Shown one piece after another: positions 45,459-58,689 of a stretch of 64,000 nt of DNA. Under the pieces are notes generated by a model. It ran no database searches. It saw nothing but the letters and a program-made list of their open reading frames with translations, and was not told the DNA's origin. Position 1 is the stretch's first letter. Each line of letters starts with the position of its first letter. Location: contig CM028326.1 of NCBI GenBank assembly GCA_016647705.1, positions 22,273,901 to 22,337,900 of the forward strand, given 5' to 3'. The DNA comes from Eucommia ulmoides (lineage: Eukaryota > Streptophyta > Magnoliopsida > Garryales > Eucommiaceae). The position numbers and the translations under genes were made by a program.

Positions 45459-46665
45459 TCTAGAGTTTCAGGTTGTAAATCTATAAAAGCGATATGTGAT
45501 AAGTTACAAGTTACCTATGAAGGGACAAGTCAAGTGAAACAATTGAAAATCAACGCTCTTATGAGAAAATTTGAATTGTTCAGAATGGAAGAAACTGAAA
45601 CGATTCATGAGATGTATACTCGCTTCAACAATATTTGCAATCACTTGAGTTAACTTGGAAAGCCATACTCCATGGAGGATAGAGTTCGAAAGGTCCTAAG
45701 ATCTTTAACAAAAATATGAGAGTCAAAGGTGATGGCAATTGAGGAAGTTAAAGATCTTGGCAAATACAAAATTGATGATCTCATAGGCAATTTGATGACT
45801 CATGAAGTGGCGATTAAAGGATATAAGGATGACACTGGAAATAGCAAAAGGAAATGCTTGGCGCTAAAAACTTAAAAATTTGAAGAAGATGATGATAGTG
45901 ATGATGAAAGTCTTGACGGTGAGTAAGAGATAGATGTGGTATTTCTGACAAATAATTTTAGAAGAATAACTCGGCGCACATTTCGTGAGAAAAGAAACCT
46001 CAACATGACTAAAGTAGAATGTTACAACTATCATAATACCGGTCACTTTCAAAATGATTGTCCCGAACCGAAGAAGGATAAAGAAAAGGAAAAGAAGAAG
46101 AAGAAAGAGAAGAAGAGAGCAAACAAGAGTAAGAAGAAATCCATGAAGGCTACTTGGGATGATACTAAATCAAGTAGCTCCGAAAAATCAGATAGTGAAG
46201 ATATATCTATGTTTACATTGATAGCCACTGGTGGTGAGGTAACTAAATGTTCAAGTTATTTTCCTTTAGATTTTGATGAATTATTTGATATTTATCAAGA
46301 ACTTTCTCATGATTATAAAACACAGTGTTCTAAAATAAATATCATTCAAAGTACAATTAATACATTAAACAAACAAGTAATGGACTACGAATCTGAAAAC
46401 AATGGATTGAAATCCAAGTTAACGGATTTGCATTCAATTGTTCTCAAATTCACTGGTGGTGAAAAGAACTTGAAAGTACTTTTGGCAAGTTCACGTGGAA
46501 TTTTTGATAAAGTCAGTATTGAATTTCAGAAAAATCTTAAACAAAAATGTTTTCACAAATTCTTTTATGAAACCAAGGATCTTGTTAGATGTTTTAAATA
46601 TAATGTTGTGGGGCATACTATTCGTAGATATTTTGCTAAAATATCTAACTGTAGACAAGTTTGAG
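45459..46665 (+). pseudogene. Gag of copia D, main part
   Basis: Resumes the frame broken at 4602: SRVSGCKSIKAI, LQVTYEGTSQVK, FELFRMEETETIHEMYTRF (UBN2 gag core), then stops near 45652 and 45717. Later a CCHC-like knuckle (CYNYHNTGHFQNDC; second cysteine changed to tyrosine), a lysine-rich run and a coiled-coil region (46250-46480). Ends with a second knuckle-like CFKYNVVGHTIRRY. The protein would be the capsid/nucleocapsid. Confidence 0.8.
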
Positions 46666-47330
46666 TTCTAAAATGAACTAAAATTGTCCCAACTAACAAG
46701 ATCGGACCCACTTAGACTAGGTACCACTTTGGAACTATTTGAGGTGCTCCTTGTAGGTTATTCTAAAAGCATCAATAAGCAAGGACAAATGGTTCCTGGA
46801 TAGTGGTTGTTCTCGATACATGACGAGAGATAAAGAAAAATTTACATCTTTGACACCTAAAGATAGAGATTATGTGACTTTTGGAGACAACACAAAGGGT
46901 ATAATTATCGATATAGGTAATATCGGTAATGGTACGACTATTATTAAAGATGTGTTAGTAGTTGATGGACTTAAACATAATTTGCTTAGTATTAGTCAAC
47001 TATGTGACAAGGGCCATAACGTTATATTTGATCATGATAAGTGTATTATTAAGAATAGTCATGATAGTAGTATCTTATTAGTTGCATCATATTTTGAGAA
47101 TGTTTATACTTTCTCATTTTATGATTTTAATTCTCAAAATTTATCTTGTTTGATTGCTTTGTCTGAAAATAGTTGGTTATGGTATATGAGACTTGTGTAT
47201 GCTAGTATGGAGTTAGTCTTTAATTTATCTAAGAAGAGTCTTGTACGTGGCCTACCTGATTTGAAATTTGTGAAAGATAACGTTTGTAATGCATGTCAAT
47301 TAGGCAAATAGGTTAGATCATCATTTAAGA
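46666..47330 (+). pseudogene. Protease and pre-integrase of copia D
   Basis: DSGCSRYMT-type protease site (about 46799-46825, family DSGxS), FTSLTPKDRDYVTFGDN, LLSISQLCDKGHNV, then the GAG-pre-integrase segment with WYMRLVYASM (family LWHxRLGHxS; both histidines changed) and CNACQLGK before a stop at 47309. Zinc-binding is therefore likely lost. Confidence 0.75.
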
Positions 47331-48190
47331 AAAAGATGCACACGTCCACTTCTAGATGTCTTGAATTGTTGCATCTTGATTTGTTTGGACCAAACAGTGT
47401 TCCATTATTAACATTCGAGGTGACAGAAGAAGAGAGTTTAAGAATGATGATGTAGAAAGTTACTGTGATGAGCATGGTAATGCTCATAACTTTTCTGTAC
47501 CAAGATCACCACAACAAAATGGTGTAGTGGAAAGGAAGAACATGACACTTCAAGAGATGGCCAGAACGATGCTTAATAAAAATCGCTTACCAACCTACTT
47601 CTGGGCCAAAGTAGTAAGTACATCTTGCCATGTGGTGAATCGGGTATCGAATCATAGAGGGTTCAACAAAACCCCCATATGAAATCTGGAATGGTAAAAC
47701 TCTTAATATTTCCTATTTTAAAGTATTTGGATGTAAGTGTTTTAATTTGAATGACAAGGATAATCTTGGTAAATTTGATACTAAATCTGATTATGGAATT
47801 TTCCTTGGATATGCTAATAACAGTAAGACTTATCGAGTTTATAATAAACGTACAATAGTAGTAGAAGAAACTATGCATGTTGTTTTGCAGGAAGCATATC
47901 TATTCTTGTCGAGAAACATTTTAGATGATGGTGATACAAGTATTTCAAATAACCAAAACCAAGGTGATAATGTACCTAAAGAATCCCAATAAGAGGGGGA
48001 ACCTAAGAAAAAAGATTCAACTTTACCACGAGCTATAAAGATAGTACCGGGACATTCGATAAAAGAAATCATCGGTAATTTCGAAAGAGGTGTAAGTACT
48101 CGTTCTTCTCTTAGGGATATAATTAATCTTGCTTTCTTATCTCAAATTGAGCCTAAGAATGCAGATGAGGTGTTAACTGATGAATCTTGA
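47331..48190 (+). pseudogene. Integrase of copia D (internally deleted)
   Basis: Reads CLELLHLDLFGPNSV, then jumps at about 47405 to a downstream part, skipping much of the catalytic core. Later pieces in several frames: SPQQNGV (family PQQNGVVER), PYEIWNGKTLNISYFKVFGCKCF, GIFLGYANNSKTYRVYNKRT. Several stops. It cannot be functional. Confidence 0.75.
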
Positions 48191-49130
48191 ATTTCCGCAA
48201 TGCAAGATGAGTTAGTTCAATTTGAGTGGAACAAAGTATGGTGTCTTGTTCCGAGACCTAATTTTCATCCAGTTATTGGTACTAAATGGGTTTTTAGAAA
48301 TAAAAATGATGAATATGGCATGGTAATTAGAAACAAAACAAGTTTAGTTGCACAGGGCTATAATCAAGAGGAAGGAATTGATCATGATGAAACCTATGCT
48401 CCTATTGCTAGACTAGAAGCAATTAGAATGCTACTCGCTTTTGCATGTTCAAGTAATTTTAAGTTATATCAAATGGATGTTAAGAGTGCATGTCTAAATG
48501 GCTTTCTAGCAAAATAAGTTTATGTGGAACAACCACAGGATTTGAAAGTGATAAATTTCCCGATCACGTATTTAAACTTCGCAAGATTTTGTATGGGCTC
48601 AAACAAGCTCCTAGAGCTTGGTATGAGAGACTTAACTGATATTTGATCGAAAACGGTTTTCAAAGGGGTATTTGTGATATAATACTATTTGAGTAGCAAA
48701 TCGATTCTGATATCCTATTAGTACAAGTGTATGTTGATGATATTATTTTTGGATCTTCTAATGAGAATCTTTACCAAGAGTTTGCTAAGATAATGCAGGT
48801 CGAATTTGAAATGAGCATGATGGGAGAGTTAAATTTATTTCTTGGATAAGCAAACTAAAGAAGGGATATTTATAAATCAAGCTAAATACACCAAGGAGTT
48901 GTTGAAGAAATATTGCTTGGATAACGCTAAAGAGTACAAAACTCCTATGACAATAGTTACAAAGATAGACAAAGACGATACGGGCAAAAATATTAATGAA
49001 AAAATGTATTGAGGTATGATTGATAGTCTGTTGTATTTAACTGCTAGTAGACCTGACATTATGTATAGTGTTTTTCTTTGTGCTAGATTTCAGTCTTATC
49101 CTAAAGAATCGCACTTGATTGCGGTTAAGT
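48191..49130 (+). pseudogene. Reverse transcriptase of copia D
   Basis: [79 protein letters not shown] (catalytic aspartate), then a shift; VYVDDIIFGSS (YVDD intact) near 48727-48760, and KEGIFINQAKYTKELLKK. Stops at 48515, 48638, 48694, 48847 and 49010. Confidence 0.85.
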
Positions 49131-49690
49131 GAATTTTTTTATACTTAAAGGGGACGACTGACCTAGGATTATGGTATCCTAGGGAGAGTGATTTTAAATT
49201 GATAAGTTACTCTGACACTGATTTTGCCGGTTGCAAAGTTGAGCGAAAAAGCACAAGTGGGTTATGTCATTTGTCAGGACATGCATTGATTTCTTGGTTA
49301 AGCAAGAAACATAATTCGATAGCCTTATCTACTATTGAGGCTGAGCATATGGCAGTTGGTAACTATTGTGCTAAAATTTTATATATTAAGTAATTGTTAA
49401 ATGACTTTGGAATTTTCATGGAGGAAGTCCCGATTTATTGTGATAATAAAAGTGTTATTTGTCTAAGTAAGAATCCTATATAGCACTTACGAACTAAGCA
49501 CATCAAGATTAGACATCACTTTATTCGTGATCACATTCAGAAAAAGGGACATTGTTATTGAGTATATTGATACCTCCGACCAACTTGCTGATGTTTTTAC
49601 CAAATCACTAGCGGAAGATCAGTTTGTGAAAATCATTCGCGGTTTGGGTACGGCTAGGGATAATGATGTTTGTCTAGAGTAGAGTTCTTT
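49131..49690 (+). pseudogene. RNase H of copia D
   Basis: GYSDTDFAG-type catalytic site (SYSDTDFAGCKVERKST, 49208-49255), ISWLSKKHNSIALSTIEAEHMA (glutamate), YCDNKSVICLS, then RTKHIKIRHHFIRDH in the same block. Stops at 49391 and 49482 and a frameshift near 49545. Removes the RNA template during copying in intact elements. Confidence 0.8.
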
Positions 49691-49940
49691 TATGTTCCCC
49701 CCTCCCCAATTTTTTTTTGAGATGACAAAGGGGGAGAATTAGTTGATGTTTTAATGGAATATCTTAAGGGTGAGTTTATTATATTTTAAAATTTGTGCTT
49801 TGTTAATTATCTTATGATTATCTTCATTAATATGCTTTAATGAGTCATAAAACCCGTTCTTGGATTCAGGGGGAGTATGATTATATTATTGTTTTGAAGA
49901 AAATATCAAAGTTAATTGTCATCATAAAAAATGGGGAGAT
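49691..49940 (+). other. 3' untranslated region and polypurine tract of D
   Basis: Contains AAAGGGGGAGAATTAG (49728-49743), GGGGGAGTATGATT (49870-49882) and the tract AAAAAATGGGGAGAT directly before the LTR. Confidence 0.6.
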
Positions 49941-52900
49941 TGTTGATTCTAAGATTTTGATGAACAATTGAAGGTTGATATTTTTGGTGGAACTAACGGT
50001 TTGATTAAGTGTTTCAGTTTATTAGTTACAATGATGAAGATATGATAACAAGTAATGAATAGATGCTAAAAGATGATGACAAAGATCATGAAAGAGGTTG
50101 AAGAATTTGAAGAATCTAGGAAAAACAACTTAAGTTAAAATTTTAACTCTTAATATCCTAATTAGGATCACATACGACACAAAATAATTTTTAAATAATT
50201 TTTATAAATATGTATATTTTTAATAGGATCCTAATTAGTAAAATTATTTGCTCACATGTGTAATTGAAAAAGAAATATTAATAATTGATTAAAATTGAAT
50301 TTAAGTATTTAGTGGAGTTAACCGAGAAAAGAAATCGGTTAAATGGGCGAAAACATCAATGAAAATGGATTAAAAACGAATTGAGAGAAGTGTTCCAACA
50401 TTAGTAAGTCAACCAGAGTATAGAAGGAAAAGTCTTTGTATCTCTCGGTCGACAGAGCGGTCGACCTGTGACTAGAAATATAATTCTGTGAATTTCTAGG
50501 TCGATAGATAGGTCGATCGATGGGCTATGAATTTTTGGATTGGCTACATCCTGAATCGAGCGGTCGACCGATACTCCTTGGTAAGTCGACTTATGGCATT
50601 ATTTCAGGATATTGTAGAATTCTGGATTTTATTCTAAAAGTAGCCTATACTAGCCGTTTTATGGTTAGGATTTACGAGATATATTAGGGATTTAATATTA
50701 TTTGAGATATACAACATATATTATGATATCCCTATAGATTTGGTTAATTAAATTTGAATATTCACTATAACAAAAATGGGTTTTAGCGACAATTCTATTA
50801 AGTGCTAAAAACTCATTTTTTAGCCGCTAAATTTTTTAGCGGCAATTCATACATCTGCCACTAATACTGCAGTCAGTATAGGTTATAGTGGCTAATTTAT
50901 AATTGCCGCAAAGATTAAGCCACTAAATACAAAAAATTTAGCGACTATTTAGATTTCATATAGTGGCAAATCTAAATGCCACTAAAAATAATTCAATAAA
51001 AATATTAAATATTTATTTTTATATTTAGTGGCGAATAACGATTTAACCCCCAAATATAAAATATTTAGAGGCTATCTAAATTTTGTATAGTGGCAATTTT
51101 AAATGCCACTAAAAATTAAAGTTAATATTTATTTTTACATTTAGTGGCAAATGACGACTTAACTAATAAATGTAACAGCTATTACATTTTTTGTAATAGC
51201 AACAATTCCACTATTTTTTTTTAGTTTTAGTGGAAAATAACAATTTAACCGATAAGAATCTAAATTAAATAAGATAAACTTCACCAACAAAAATCCGAAT
51301 AAGTATATATACAAATAATTACGAACGTAAATCTGATATACCCAAACAATGCTAAAAAAAAATACATCAATGAAATATTATTAAATTGAACTCCTAACTT
51401 AACATAAATCAATAATCTAAACTAATAATCTCTGAATTCCCTTGGAAGGGTGGAACGAACATAAAATGCCTAATTAGCCATACAAAAAACCTGTACATAT
51501 ATGGAAACAAAAACATAAAAAAAAAAAAAAAAGAAAAAAGAAAAAAAAACTATAACATAAATATTAAAATGGCTTTCACACAAAAAAATTCGACGCAGTT
51601 CCCTTTATTTATGCAACATTCTCAAAGTACTTTTCACCTAAATAATACTATCAAATACAACCAACATCAAACAAGACAATACCCAACACAACCACAACAA
51701 ACAAAGTAGTTTTCAATAAATATTTTCGAAATTAAGAATATAAATAATATATAAGTCTAACACCGAAAACACTAGAGCCCATCACCTAGGGCTACTGAAT
51801 ATACCTTGAGTATGGATTGTCAAACCATATAATCTCTCTTATATCATTTACGAAGCACTTATCTATTTTTCTTTGCCTTTTTCATCTACAATTCAAAATG
51901 AAATAAAATATCTATAATAAACACAGTTCAGCCATGCACGAGGAATAAAAAATGCAATACCTATGATCAAATGCAAGTACATAGCAACTTGGTCGCAATA
52001 AGTTTTGGCAAGTTAGCAAATCAAGTGCCTAAGCCACGAAAACAAATGATACAACAGTGATTGGAGAATTTTCAGACAACAACAAAATGATGTCATGATG
52101 ATGCAGGCGAGCAAAGAACCTGATAGGCCTAAAAAATAATTATGGGAATGAGCTTTGACAAAGTTCAGTATTCCAAACCCAAGATTTTAGGACACTGGCA
52201 AGAAAGAAAAGACTTGAATACCTAAATAAAAGCACATCCGGGAATTGAGGGCTTTCCCTACTGATTATTCCCAAGCAACCTTTGGTTTATGTATTCTAGA
52301 TACATCCCAAGATGATTTAACAGAGAACTTTCTATCTCCACTATTCCTCCAAACCACTGTAGCTCCATACTTTCATTGGCGGTCATGCTACCCAGTTTGA
52401 TCTTCAATTCTAAAATGGAAGAAGATCAAAGGAATGTGGCTGCCAAATATTATGCTTAATAATTTTCATTCATCATAGCATTTAAAGGAATAGCCATATC
52501 ATATGCTATTTTGGGCCCCAATAGATTAATAAGAGTATTTCATGAGCATTTCATTGAACACATAACGTTCAAAGGAATTATAATTGCAAATCGGGAAAAA
52601 AAAATCAAAATATAAAAGAGTATATTCAAGTGGACATGTCATCGAACATATAATATTCACAAATGATTTAGTTGCATTCACATGACATTGAAGCCAAAAA
52701 TAAATAAATAAATAAATAAATAAAATAAAATTTTGAAACATAAATTTAAATCTAGAATGTCAAGTTTCGGCAAAAAAATCTGAGTAACGTATTTAGGATC
52801 TGAACAAAAACAGATTTATTGATGTGGTGTCTGCCTTGAATCATCCTACAACATTAATATCAAATACAGAGCTATTGGGCTAGGCATTCAATAGTTTATA

Positions 52901-55205
52901 TCAATCATTCAAGGAACCAAATGTTACTCTATCAACAATTCAACCACAAAACAGGTCCATAACTGAGACACTGAGAGTGAGATAGAAAATACCACCGTGT
53001 CCACCTGAGTCATAATTCTCACTCAAAAAGATTCACTCTCAGCATACCGATCACATGACGATGTAACTTTAGAGCACAACAAAACTTTGTTTGTTTGTAT
53101 AAGCAGTATGATTTGGGAGATTTTGTTTGCTAAAATTAAGAATCTAATAACGTCTCAATTCCATAGATCAGAGAGAGTAGGAAAGAAATACAAACCTATA
53201 GAAATCAATTTCACGAACCCTAAATGCACAATCGAAAATCTAAATGCACGCGAATTTAAATAGAACATAAATCAAAAATCAAATACAAAATTGGAAATTG
53301 AAGCATACAATGTGAGAGGAAAGAAAACATACCGATTGTTGGCTGGTGTGGTTGGTACACAGCGTCGGCGTGGCGGATTGAGAGAGTAGAGGGTTCCGAT
53401 CGAAGCAATTGAGAGAGAAGATGTGCCGATCGAAGAGATCAAGAAAAAAGAACTAGGGCTATTTCTATTCCAAGCATCTGTAGATTGAGGAAGGTTGAGG
53501 ACACGATCGGGCAGAAGGCATATGTGATTTCATTCATGAAGACGACGATTGCGAGAAACACTAACACAATCGCGAGGAAAATAATACGGCTGATTGATCG
53601 GTTTGAATAGTTCTTTTATTTTTTCCTTTTTTTGTTTGTGTTTATCTTTACCAAGTTGGGTTTTCTTAAAAGTTCAAAATAAGGGTTTTTTTAATTGAAT
53701 ATTTTTTAATTTTATTTTTAATTTTAATTACCTTTTTTTTTTTTTTAATTAAGATATCAATATCAAAATTTGGAACTAAAATAATAACATTTAGCGGCAA
53801 TTAGAAAAAATTAGCGACAATTAAATAAATAGCCACTAAAAATGTATCATTAGTGGCTATTTTTTAACCGCTGCTAAAATAATTGCCGCTATAACCAGTT
53901 TTTGTTGTAGTGATTTCTCAATTTGATACATGTAATTCTTTCTATCCTATTTAATTATGATTGAGAAATAATTGGGAGACTTAATTGAGAAATTTAAAAT
54001 CTATAATTAAGTGATTTGAACCAGGATGAAATCTTAAATGATATAAGGGGTCTATAAAAGCAATTAAATGTCATAACAAGTGAGAACTAGCCGTTAGAGA
54101 GCTTATTTTATTCCCTTTTATATAGACCTGCGTTTTTCATATTAGAGTGAGAGATCAAGATAATTATACTAAGCTTTTCTAAGAGAAATCATATTGAGAG
54201 AATTGTGAGAGCTTTTCTGAGAGTTATTCTTGAGAATTATTTGCTGTGAATTATTGCTGCTACTGATCTGAAGTGACATTACTATCATTATTCTTTCGGT
54301 AGATTCCTGGTGAGATCTTTCCAAATTATTTTCTATTGATTGATTGCTTGATTATATTTGGAATTTGATCTCTGAAATTATTTTTTGATTTTTTTATTAA
54401 AAATTATTTTTGAAACAATTTCTTGAAGAAATCTGATTACATGCTCAATTATGTACTACCCTATTTTTATTTAAATCAGATTTTGAATATCTCAATTTTT
54501 ATCATTAGTTTTGGGATATTAATTGAGTTCTAATTTATCTGAGGTGGTAGAAGCTCCGGGGTGAGAAAAATTAGTTATCAATTTATAATTGGTGAGTTGA
54601 GTGACAGATTGAATACTATTGGGAGTATTTAATCTAAAGGTAGCTGATTTCAGTCTCTTCTTGTAAAGATATTGAAGTAGTAATTTATCCTGGATTGAAT
54701 TGATTAGGGAGCAATGTTGTAACGGTTCAATCCTTATCTGCTAAAAGAATATTTTGAGTGTTTGTGAGGTTTTGATTTTTTAGCCTAAAGTATAAAAAGA
54801 ATTAGGTTATTCTTGAACCTGTAAAAATTAGAGGTTATTCCTGAGTCTAGAAAAAGAAATTTGTAAAGGTTGATTCTGAGCCTGTGAAAAGAATCTTTGT
54901 GAGGGTTTGGTTCCTACCTTTAAAGGACTCTTGAGTTTAGTTGGTGCGACTCTCCGTGGAGCTCGAGGGACTAGATTAGCCAAGAGCAGTTTGGTGAACC
55001 AGTATAAATTTCTGGTGTGCTGTTATTTTTCATTATTTTTTTTTGTTTGGTGTGCACTTAGTTGATATTATATTTCCGTTGTGATATAAAGATAATAATT
55101 AATTTATGATTAAAATTAAATTTTTGAATTTTTTTGAAGTATTTGCTCTGATAAATTTTTATCTACCCAATTCACCCTCCTCCTGGGTAGTTCACTGGGC
55201 CAACA
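49941..55205 (+). repeat. 3' LTR of copia D with CACTA insertion
   Basis: TGTTGATTCTAAG to GGGCCAACA. Without element E it is about 2.1 kb. GGTCGACCGA-type motifs cluster at 50450-50590, as in element F. Longer than and internally unlike the 5' LTR. Confidence 0.75.
50763..53912. mobile_element. Non-autonomous CACTA element E
   Basis: TIRs CACTATAACAAAAA and, at the far end, TTTTTGTTGTAGTG (13 of 14 positions complementary), with a 3-bp TSD ATT (50760-50762, 53913-53915). Subterminal repeats TTTAGTGGCAAAT, TGCCACTAAAA and TTAGCGGCAATT crowd both ends. No transposase frame is seen in 3.15 kb. On the minus strand a donor-like CGGTATGTTTTC near 53330 follows a GC-richer segment, so a spliced antisense-side transcript is possible. 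Confidence 0.85.
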
Positions 55206-55623
55206 ATTTTTATAAACTAAACAAGGTTGATATATGAAATAAAAAATTGTCATTTTTAAAATATCATTTCTTAGAATAATTTTCACAAGATTTTTTCAAT
55301 CTAATAATGAATGATTATTTCAAATTTTTTTGGGTTAAAAAAAAGATATTTTAATCATTCATCCCCACTTTTTGTGATAATAAAAAGGAGAAGTTATATG
55401 ATGTTTTTCACAGTGTGTGTGTTCTTCTTGTATGAATTTTTGAATATAATTAGGAAGAGAAAACAATAATATTTTGCGAATTATATTTAATACTTTTTAG
55501 AAAATATTTTTCTCATTACGATTCTTAAACAAGTTAAAATTCCGTTTTTATATTAAGAGGGAGCATGGTTATTTTTATTGAGAAAATATCAATGTTAATT
55601 TTCATTATAAAAAAAGAAGAGAT
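55206..55623 (+). other. Continuation of element F interior
   Basis: AT-rich, non-coding. Ends with GGGAGCATGG and AAAAAAAGAAGAGAT (polypurine-tract-like), the same layout that precedes D's 3' LTR. Confidence 0.45.
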
Positions 55624-55792
55624 TGTTAATCCTAGATATTTTCAGAATAAAATATGTAACTACACTCTCAATATTCGACTCACAAAATATTATTGCCCAT
55701 CTTTTTAAATTATATCATGAATTTATGCAAGGAGAACACTTACACTTTGAGCCACCATCTCTCTAATCCTCCTCGTCATTTTTGACTGTCAT
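55624..55792 (+). mobile_element. 3' LTR remnant of element F
   Basis: Starts TGTTAATCCTAGATATTTT, matching 925. Similarity fades after about 35 bp; the remainder to 55792 is not identified and may be flanking DNA. Confidence 0.4.
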
Positions 55793-57199
55793 TGTAATAC
55801 TCTGAAAATTATATTTTTGAAAAATATTATTTTATATAAGTTTAATATTTTGAGGACGGTTTTGTGAATTTGTGGTATAAATATATACTTGATAATTATT
55901 GAAATTAAATGTTAAATTCATATTTTTGAAAATATTATTTATGGGTTATTTTGTATATTATGAAAATTAATAAATAATATTTGATAATTTTGGAGAGATG
56001 AATGTAATTATTAGATTTAATATGAATTACTTCATAATTATAGGGTATTAAGTATAATTTTTGAAAACTTAATACCTAAGAAACTGTTTGTGGCCACATA
56101 AATTAAAGAAAAAAAAAGTGGCCACCAATTTACCTTATCACATACACATAAAAACTATTAAAAATCACAGTGATGGTGAAAAGGTCAATTGGATGGGCTT
56201 ATATATATATATATGTGTGTGTGTGTGATAACTAGGATTACAACTAATATAGAATCAGAATGGTTTCTTGCGACAAAACCATTTCGGTTCGGATTTCGGC
56301 CTCGGATTTCTAACTCTTTTAATATATGTATTTAATTTTCCTATTGTATGATTCATGCTATTATTATTGTTGAATTTTAACTTTTAAATTTTATGAAATA
56401 ATTATGATTATGTGAAAATTATGTGAAAATCATGTCAAGGTGTTTTATTTGTCGTGTTGATTAAATGCACGTATTAGAGGGGTTGAAGTTCTACTGAGCA
56501 TTAGTTCACAACCCTACAGTTTTGATTGTAGGGCCGGCGAGAGAGAAACAGAGACAAAAATTTTAGTTAAATTTCTACTTGTAATATTGAAAAATTGAAT
56601 TGATGTATTAGATAAATATAATTAGTTGCCGAAGCGTTATAAAATTTATCGGATTTTATAAAACAAAATATGAGTCTTTCGGTTATGATTCTGAATCATG
56701 TTTTCTATTTGAAACGTATTTTCTGTTTGATTAATATAGTTCTCGGTCCTCTTTCAACTGTCTCACTATGCATTTGTTTAGGTATGCCACTTCCCTATCC
56801 CTACCGTGAATAGTAATCATGCTGGCCAATAGAAACATACAAATCATGTTACTGTTCCTAGTTAATATAGTTACTAGCATATGGTATGTATGTCCATAGT
56901 ATTTTAACCAATTTTCTCTGAGTTTTGTTACCTTTTTGGTGCTTTGTTCCTTATGCGTGTATTTGCCTTATTAAAAAATCGATTCGATAAATTGATAAAT
57001 TATAAATTCGATAATTATAATTATGGTCGCCGCATTGTAAATTAAAAAGATTTTTATAAAACGAATTACTAATTTCTTATTGCCGTCGCATTATAAAATT
57101 TACCAGATTTTATAGAATGAAATATTGATAATTCCGTTTTAGTTTAAATTCTCCAAGAGGAGAAACACAGTGGCGGCCCTAGAAAACCGGGTCGTTACA
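55793..57199 (+). mobile_element. Solo LTR G2 (same family as G1)
   Basis: TGTAATACTCTG to GGGTCGTTACA, 1,407 bp, parallel to G1 throughout (for example GGTTCACAACCC-like and GTGGCGGCCCTAGAAAACC near the end). Flanks GTCAT and ACCAT agree at three of five bases, so the TSD is doubtful. Confidence 0.7.
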
Positions 57200-58134
57200 A
57201 CCATCTTCACCTTTTTTCTTTAACCGCGTTGTACCGCCGCAACTGTTCACCACCGCAAGCCCCACCACTAATGGTGGATTATTCCTAGGCAATCATTGGC
57301 GATCTTCATTTTCCTTCTCTTATTGTTCATTCAAAGTTGTCTTTCTACTTTTTCACACAAGTCTAGAAAACCAAATCTACCAACTTCTTCATTCTTCTCC
57401 CTTCGCCTGAACCCTCCAATTCAAAACCTAATCATGGCAACGCCAGAGGTTTTGCAAAGTCAACATGAATTTCTTATTTCGTGTTCTATGTTTGACCTCT
57501 CCAAAAGTACCAATTTACTGGCGCCGCTGACTCCCTCTTACTTAATTATCTCCCCTGCAATTTTCTCTAATTTGTTCGCCTAATTGAATATGCCAATCTT
57601 GTTTCTTTATTTCCATTTCAATTTTTATTTTATTTTATTACTGATATTATGTAATCGAGTGAACATAATTAAGGATTTTATGAGTTCTCTTCTCAGATTA
57701 TTGTTGTCTATTGACGGGGAATCGCAGATCTAACCGGGGAATTCCAAATCTGACTAATGAATCGCAGCTTTGTCGTCGAGAAGTCTAGATCTAACCGGGG
57801 AATGATCTTCACCAAACAACATTGTTGTAAATCAAATGTTTACACGGTGGTCAGGGAAGTGGTTCCAGCGGTGAGACGCGACGGGGTAGCCTGTACGAGG
57901 TATTGAGGGTGAGGCCAAACTCATCGACGATGGAGATCGAGACGGCGTACCAAAGACTGCCGAGGGTGATGTGCAACCACTCTATCTAATCCGATGGCGA
58001 GGGTGATGTACGGTCTGTCATTGATCATGTTGGCGATAGATACAATGATGTTGGGATTGTTTGATTATGTTGTGCTCTCTCTCTGTATATCTATCTTTGA
58101 TCTGGAAATTATAGATCTAAAATTTCTATATCTA
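57200..58134. other. Unassigned moderately GC-rich segment
   Basis: Codon-like GC rises at 57230-58000. A 95-codon ORF at 57296-57583 opens with a hydrophobic MAIFIFLLLLFIQSCLS that could be a signal peptide, but I recognise no homologue. CTAACCGGGGAAT occurs twice (57732, 57791). It may be a gene fragment. Confidence 0.3.
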
Positions 58135-58500
58135 AAATTTTGAATGAATATTTATTTTTTATTTGTTTTGAAATATTGAGTGAACATTGATTCGTTTTGA
58201 AATATTGGGTGAACATTCATAAAGAAGTGTACTATCATAACAAGATTTTTTCAATATTTTTTATTTATTTTGAAATATTAAGTGAACATTCACACAAAAG
58301 TGTACATTCATAACAAGATTTTTTTTCAATGTTTTTGATTTGATCTAATATATTGAGTGAATATTCACACAAAAGTGTAAACTATTGTTAAGTAAAACAT
58401 TAGTGAACTATTATTCTGAAATATTTGGGTGAAATATTTTGAGTGAACATGAAGTTGAGTGAAGTGAAATATTGAGTGAATATTCACACTGAATTTATTT
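58135..58500 (+). repeat. Imperfect GAGTGAACATTCACA repeat block
   Basis: TTGAAATATTGAGTGAACATT and ATTCACACAAAAGTGTA motifs recur five to six times, with AACAAGATTTTTT between some. Unit about 45-85 bp, irregular. No gene. Confidence 0.6.
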
Positions 58501-58689
58501 TTTGCTAATCTCGCAAAATGACACTTTATGTAAGTTGAAAAAAAACATATGGTAAAAAAAATAGGAACTATTTTCTAAAAACTTTTTGGGGATTGAAAAC
58601 TTAATTAAAATAATTGGAGGTCTTATTTTATTATTAATACATTTTTTTTATATAGTTTTTTTTTTTTTTTTTTTTTTTAATTTTATTAT
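58501..58689. other. AT-rich interval with T-run
   Basis: A T-run of about 22 bp at 58657-58678. Nothing else recognised. Confidence 0.4.

Larger units (their letters stand above)
3818..55205 (+). mobile_element. SIRE-type Ty1/copia element D (split by nested insertions)
   Basis: LTRs open TGTTGAT and close GGCCAACA, giving a TGTTG/CAACA terminal inverted repeat. Flanks are GTTTT on the left and ATTTT on the right, a 5-bp TSD with one change. The domain order gag, protease, integrase, reverse transcriptase, RNase H identifies copia. Wording of the RT and protease blocks (LLSISQLCDKG, VIGTKWVFRNK, LVAQGYNQEEGID) points to the SIRE lineage. Element A interrupts gag at 4602/45454 and CACTA element E interrupts the 3' LTR. 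Every domain has stops or deletions, so the element is dead. Confidence 0.85.

Noticed and set aside
57296-57583. Small secreted protein gene
   Set aside because: Only a hydrophobic N-terminus supports it; no homologue, promoter or splice evidence, so it is kept as unassigned.
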